DNA of 64,000 nucleotides from Ascochyta rabiei (lineage: Eukaryota; Ascomycota; Dothideomycetes; Pleosporales; Didymellaceae). This document shows positions 59,960 through 64,000 of the stretch, one piece after another; positions within the stretch are counted from its first letter, which is position 1, and each line of letters starts with the position of its first letter. The position numbers and the translations under genes were made by a program. The notes beneath the pieces were generated by a model, which saw nothing but the letters and a program-made list of their open reading frames with translations, made no database searches and was not told the DNA's origin. The stretch spans positions 372,001 through 436,000 of the forward strand of contig NC_082423.1 in the NCBI RefSeq assembly GCF_004011695.2, in the 5' to 3' direction.

Positions 59960-61420
59960 TACTACTACTACTACTACCTTTTTAGCTTTCTCTTCTTCTT
60001 ACTATAATGCCTACTTAGCTTATAATACTTCTTCCTAATCTATAGCAACCTTAATTACCTTAACACTACTAGAGCGCTTATTTAGATTAACCTAAACCTA
60101 CTTTCTTAAGTAAGTAATAGTAGCAGTATCTAATTAATACTTAAGGCGCTAGTTTTTAGATTCTAGCTAAGCTGCGCAGGTATTAGCTCTAGTAATAGCC
60201 TTACCTACCTTACTAAATATTAGGCGTGTGCTCTATAAATAAGAGTCTAATGGAATAAGCTACTAAGCCTTATATAAGGCCTATAAGCTCTAAGGTGTAG
60301 TAAACATATAATATAAGGCTTAAGTAGATAGTAGAGAAGTAATAGGCTAGCCTAATACTTAAGATAAGAGTATTATAAGGTCTAGATTGTATAGGTAGAG
60401 GCTAGCAGCCTTCTACCTAGCTTGTATAACTCTCTTAGATAGTCTCTTATCTCTTACCTTATTATATAATGTAATAAAGCGCTCCTTCTTAATAGGTGCT
60501 GCGTTATTAACTGCTAAGAGGGCTTTAATCCTGCTACGGTAACATAATTTAAGTATTAAGAATAGAGCTAGATCTAGCAGCTAGAGGATAGTAATACGTA
60601 AGGTAGAAGGTATAGAAGATAGACCTTACTCTACTTATAGAGCTATATAAAGTCTATTAGAGTATAAGAGCTATAGCTATCTAGTATAAGTAGCCGCTAG
60701 TAGCTAGGTTAAGGTATAGTTTAAGGCAGAAAAATTCGCTTTAACTACTTAGATCTAATAGTATTTAACGTCTATTTATTCTCTAACGTTATATAGAGCT
60801 AATTAGGTACCTCTTATATAAGGAACTATATAGATTATAGATACTTACCTTTAAAGATAACTAGGCATTAAAGCTTCTTACTAACGGCTAAGATAGACTT
60901 AATAATAGACACCTACTTACAATCCTCTAGGGATTTAACGTAAGCCTTCTTCTTTAATAAGCTAGTAACTACATAGGGGTTGCTATATACTCTAAGTCCT
61001 ACTCTAGTCTTATCTATATTCTATATATTCTTATATTATATTCCTAGCTTAATCTACGTATACTTAAATAACTCTAGAAACATATATATAGTCTTATAGT
61101 TAGCTACTATAGTCCTTATACTCTTAGTCTTTTAGCTTACTATAGAGGTAACACGTAGGTTATACATAATAAAATAGGTTACCTATTTATACCTAAGTAG
61201 CTTATAGTTACTATTTATATAGAGGATAAGAGTAGCTATTTCTTATATATGTAGATAGGAGGGTAGCTATATACGTAAGTCCTCTTTAAGTATCTAATCT
61301 ACTAGAAATTACTCTTATTCTAGAGTTAATTACTGCTGTTAATAATAAGCTATTACGTTAGGTTAGTAACTGTTAAGGCGCTCTTAGATTGTTGATTAGA
61401 GGACGCTATAGGCCTTAGCA
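59960..61420 (-). pseudogene. pogo/Fot1-like transposase, RIP-inactivated
   Basis: On the minus strand the DDE_1-type core can be read through stops. NIDKTRVGLRVYS (about 61030-60990) corresponds to the NxDETG box with the first catalytic Asp. LVIFKGKYLQSIQFL (about 60860-60815) corresponds to the LVIFKGKxLQxxWF block. RLLILDSYSSY and YLLYLLPYVLL (about 60700-60600) correspond to LLLDGHxSH and LFLPPHxSH around the second Asp. Catalytic and neighbouring residues are altered. The C-terminal part is Lys/Glu-rich toward 59970. Confidence 0.7.
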
Positions 61421-62346
61421 GCCTACTATTAGCTTATAAAAACACTAGAATTAAGATTAGTAATAGTAGATTGTATAGCTATTTTATAGAGATCTATTTT
61501 AATAGCGTAGCGTTAAGAGGATAGAGTGTTAAAATTAGAGTAACATATTATATAGGGTAGCTAAGCACTAGAGGTAGCTAAATACCAGGGGGCCGATCTT
61601 AATAACTAAAGCTATAGAAATAGGTGTTAGCACTAATAGATAAGGGGTAGATCTCTACCTTCTTTTCCCCTACTAGAGTACTTGTTTAGCTAGTTAAGAA
61701 GCTTTCTAGCAGGTAGCGTATATATATTAACTATTACGTACTTAATAGTATTATAATTATAAACTAATACCTACTTTCTCTTATAAAGGAGACGTTATAT
61801 ACACTAGAGGGGGCTAACTAGTTCTCTAAGGTTAATATCTATATAGCTTTTTACTAGATTTAGATTATAGAAGGAGATAAGTACCTTATAGTATTCTACC
61901 CTTATTTTAGTCTCTTTAAGTAGCTAGTCTGTCTATTTAGCCTAGCAAGAGCGCTAGCATCCTTCTAGCGTTACATTAACAGCGTGCTTTAGGAGATATT
62001 AGGTAACTATACTACTATATACCTAGATAATGTTCTTATTTTAAGAAGTAGGTTTAGGACAGACTACTTAGGAATAGTTAGCAGAATTCTTACACTTCTA
62101 CGTAATGCTAGACTACATCTAGATCTAAAGAAGTACATATTTACTAAAAGGAGGTACACTACTTAGAGTACATTATAGAAGCTAGAAAGGATATTTACTC
62201 TAAACCTTAGAAGGTTTAGGCTATCTATACATAGGAAGCCCTATAGACTCTACGCAGAGTCTATAGTTTTCTAGAGTTTACTAACTTTTATAGGGACTTT
62301 ATCCTAGCCTTTTCTAATATTACAACTCTACTTAATTAACTTATAG

Positions 62347-62558
62347 TAAACAGGAGTAGAAAGCACCCGTTAGTAGGTAGAGAAAGAGAGATAAAAGAGA
62401 AGATAGTTATAGAGAGATAGATTAAGAGGTAGGTAGATAGTAAGGTGTCTTAGATAGATAGATGCCCCTCTTATACCTAGCATCTAAGGGATTACTAAGG
62501 TTATCCCCCCTATTTACTAGTATTACTAAGGTAGTTACTCTGTGCACTAGCATAATAG
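62347..62558. mobile_element. 212-bp insertion of unknown type in A4
   Basis: Absent from A1, A2 and A3, which run directly from cttatag to ggaaggatatcc. The insertion lies between ttatag (62341-62346) and a similar taatag at its right end, suggesting a short duplication. It is purine-rich with agatagatagat near 62450 and retains CpA/TpG (gtgcactagcataa), so it looks less RIP-affected than its surroundings. No inverted repeats or coding sequence seen. Confidence 0.55.
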
Positions 62559-64000
62559 GGAAAGATATCCTATTCTAGTAGGGGTAGGAGGAGGATGCAG
62601 CATTCTACTAGCTAAAGAACACATTTATAATAGAACTAGTCCTAACCTAGTAGAATTCTAAACAAGAAATACTACTAGAGGAAGACTATTTTTATAATAC
62701 TTTAGGTAGCTGTATTTTTAAATAGTATAGGAAGGTGCTTTCCTCTATAGTAGACTACTCTACTACTCTTATAGTAGAATAATAAAACTATATAATTTAT
62801 AATAAGAAGTTAACTACTGTTATAAAGTACCTAGGGGTCTAGGCAGCTAGGTTAAGGTTAGTTACTAGGCTGTTTACTATCCTAACTAATTATAAGAATC
62901 TCTAGTACTTTACTACAGCGGGTAGGCTTAGTAAAAGGCAGTACTATTAGGCAGAAGAGCTGTTAAAATTCTGCTTCTACCTTTTATTCTGCCTAGGGCG
63001 CCTTACAGCCTAACTAGATATATAAAGCTACTAGGAGCAGGACTATAATAGGATGTTAGGGGTAGTGTATAGAGTAATAACTCTAGTTTAAGTATTAGTA
63101 GTTAGTATACTAGGCTCTTATATACCTCTACTTTTTATTAATATATATATATAATTACTATAGAATAAAGGTATTTAGTAGAACGTAGGGTATATAGCGC
63201 GCCTGTCTAATGTCTATAATAGAGACTATTAGTTCCCTTCTAAGGCTAAGACTACTTAGTAAATTATAGATTATATACTTAGTGCTTATAGTATACTACT
63301 ATAGCGTAGGATTATATAGGTTCTATATTAGAAGCTTCTTATAACTATAATAATCTAAAGAGTATATAAATCTAACCTAGTAGGTTATCTAGGTGCTAAT
63401 ACTATATTCTATATTATTAGGTATAACTTCTACTAGAAAGGGATGTTATAGGATGTTTAGCGTTATATCTATAACTACTACTATTTTAGCGCGTATATAT
63501 TATAGCGCTAACAGTAGAGAATACTCTAGCTATTACTTATTACTAACTATTTTTAGTCCTAGATCTTAATAGATTTTATAGTTAACCTTTCTTAGGCTAA
63601 TAAGGATATACTATGTTAATTCTTAGTTATTATAGATTATCTCTCTAAGTATATATAGCTAGAAGTATTAACTTTTATAACTATAAAATATTAAGCTAAA
63701 GTCTTCTATAATATATAGTAGTGTTTTTAGGGCTTTTTTAGCGCTATAATTACAGACTATAGCTTAGATTAGCTATAATACTTTTAGACAACGCTGTATA
63801 GCCTTATTAGAGAAGACTAGCTAATCTTTATAGCCTATTACCTCTAGATAGACAGAGAGATAGAGTATAGAAACTAAGAGGTGTAGGCAGTTCTATAGGT
63901 TATAGTTATCTTTAAATAGAATTACTAGCCTAACTATCTTCTAGCCTTAATTAGCAACATACCGCCTTTTACTAGGTAATCCTGCTCTTACTAACGTAAT

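Larger units (their letters stand above)
59789..61599 (-). mobile_element. pogo/Fot1-like DNA transposon (1811 bp)
   Basis: Inserted in A4 RT with a duplicated TA (59787-59788 and 61600-61601). Imperfect terminal inverted repeats: AGATTAGCCCTCTAGTGTTT at the left end versus AGATCGGCCCCCTGGTATTT at the right end read in reverse, differing only by transitions. Size and TA duplication fit the Tc1-mariner/pogo group, as in Fot1-type elements. The left subterminal region has four 17-bp tandem units and the right end two related ones. Confidence 0.8.
58820..64000 (+). mobile_element. Element A4: family A Gypsy copy, interrupted, open at the window end
   Basis: Begins abruptly at the Gag zinc knuckle (equivalent to about 11165 in A2), directly after the LTR of D, and continues collinearly to the integrase at the window end. 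It is interrupted by a DNA transposon (59789-61599 plus a duplicated TA) and by a 212-bp insertion (62347-62558). The 5' LTR and most of gag are missing and are not found left of D, so the D/A4 junction reflects a deletion or rearrangement. Confidence 0.82.
58830..64000 (+). pseudogene. Element A4 protease to integrase, RIP-inactivated, interrupted
   Basis: Protease-like VDLECK is near 59125 (59100-59170). RT resumes after the transposon with YYVLNSIIIIN near 61735 and YLDNVLIL near 62022-62045. RNase H lies around 62640-62860 and integrase from about 63240 to the window end (DFIVNLS near 63575). More heavily mutated than A2. Beyond the stops, it carries the same YLDN change. Confidence 0.72.

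Overview
The window looks like a filamentous ascomycete (Pezizomycotina; a Dothideomycete is plausible but not shown). About 59 of its 64 kb is a graveyard of transposable elements destroyed by repeat-induced point mutation (RIP). CpA/TpG is depleted and TpA/CTAG is abundant. Reading frames of recognisable transposon proteins are full of TAG/TAA exactly where CAG/CAA/TGG would be expected. The other part is one gene-bearing island of about 5.2 kb with balanced base composition and ordinary codons (about 44.45-49.6 kb).

Left block (1-44.4 kb), read by matching copies to each other and by target-site duplications (TSDs). Family names A, B, C and D are mine. Family A is a Ty3/Gypsy chromovirus with 155-bp LTRs (A1, A2, A3, A4). 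Family B is a Gypsy chromovirus with about 484-494-bp LTRs (B1, B2; D is a diverged relative). Family C is a Gypsy chromovirus with 255-bp LTRs. A Copia element on the minus strand (7239-9894 and 17122-~17740) received A1 (itself interrupted by B1) and A2 (TSD tctag). A minus-strand LINE (~17760-19225 and 41273-~44400) is split by element C (19226-41267, TSD atctc). C is split by B2 (24230-38118, TSD ctaac), and B2 is split by A3 (27581-34701, TSD tacac). This is a four-deep nest.

Gene island. A two-exon ankyrin-repeat gene on the minus strand (45722-44840) is divergent from a plus-strand gene (46223-46915). That second gene carries one in-frame amber codon, probably a CAG to TAG change. Next come an N-terminal relic of an IS630/Tc1-type transposase on the minus strand, a small Gln/Lys-rich ORF (47791-47991), and an unidentified, mostly open minus-strand frame with a few stops (49593-48574).

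Right block (49.6-64 kb). It holds a pogo/Fot1-like transposase C-terminal relic (minus strand), a reversed 3' end of a C element, the B-like element D (51725-58819), and an A copy (A4). A4 is interrupted by a pogo/Fot1-type DNA transposon (59789-61599, TA TSD) and by a 212-bp insertion of unknown type.

Most unusual points: family B elements carry an antisense zinc-cluster-like ORF between the chromodomain and the 3' LTR, and D has a different antisense frame in the same place. Family A has a long 3' tail with a 45-bp in-frame minisatellite. Nearly every reverse transcriptase in the window has the same YxDD to YxDN loss. The stop codon in the island gene looks like RIP leaking out of the repeats. 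I saw no tRNA, rRNA, CRISPR or bacterial-type system.
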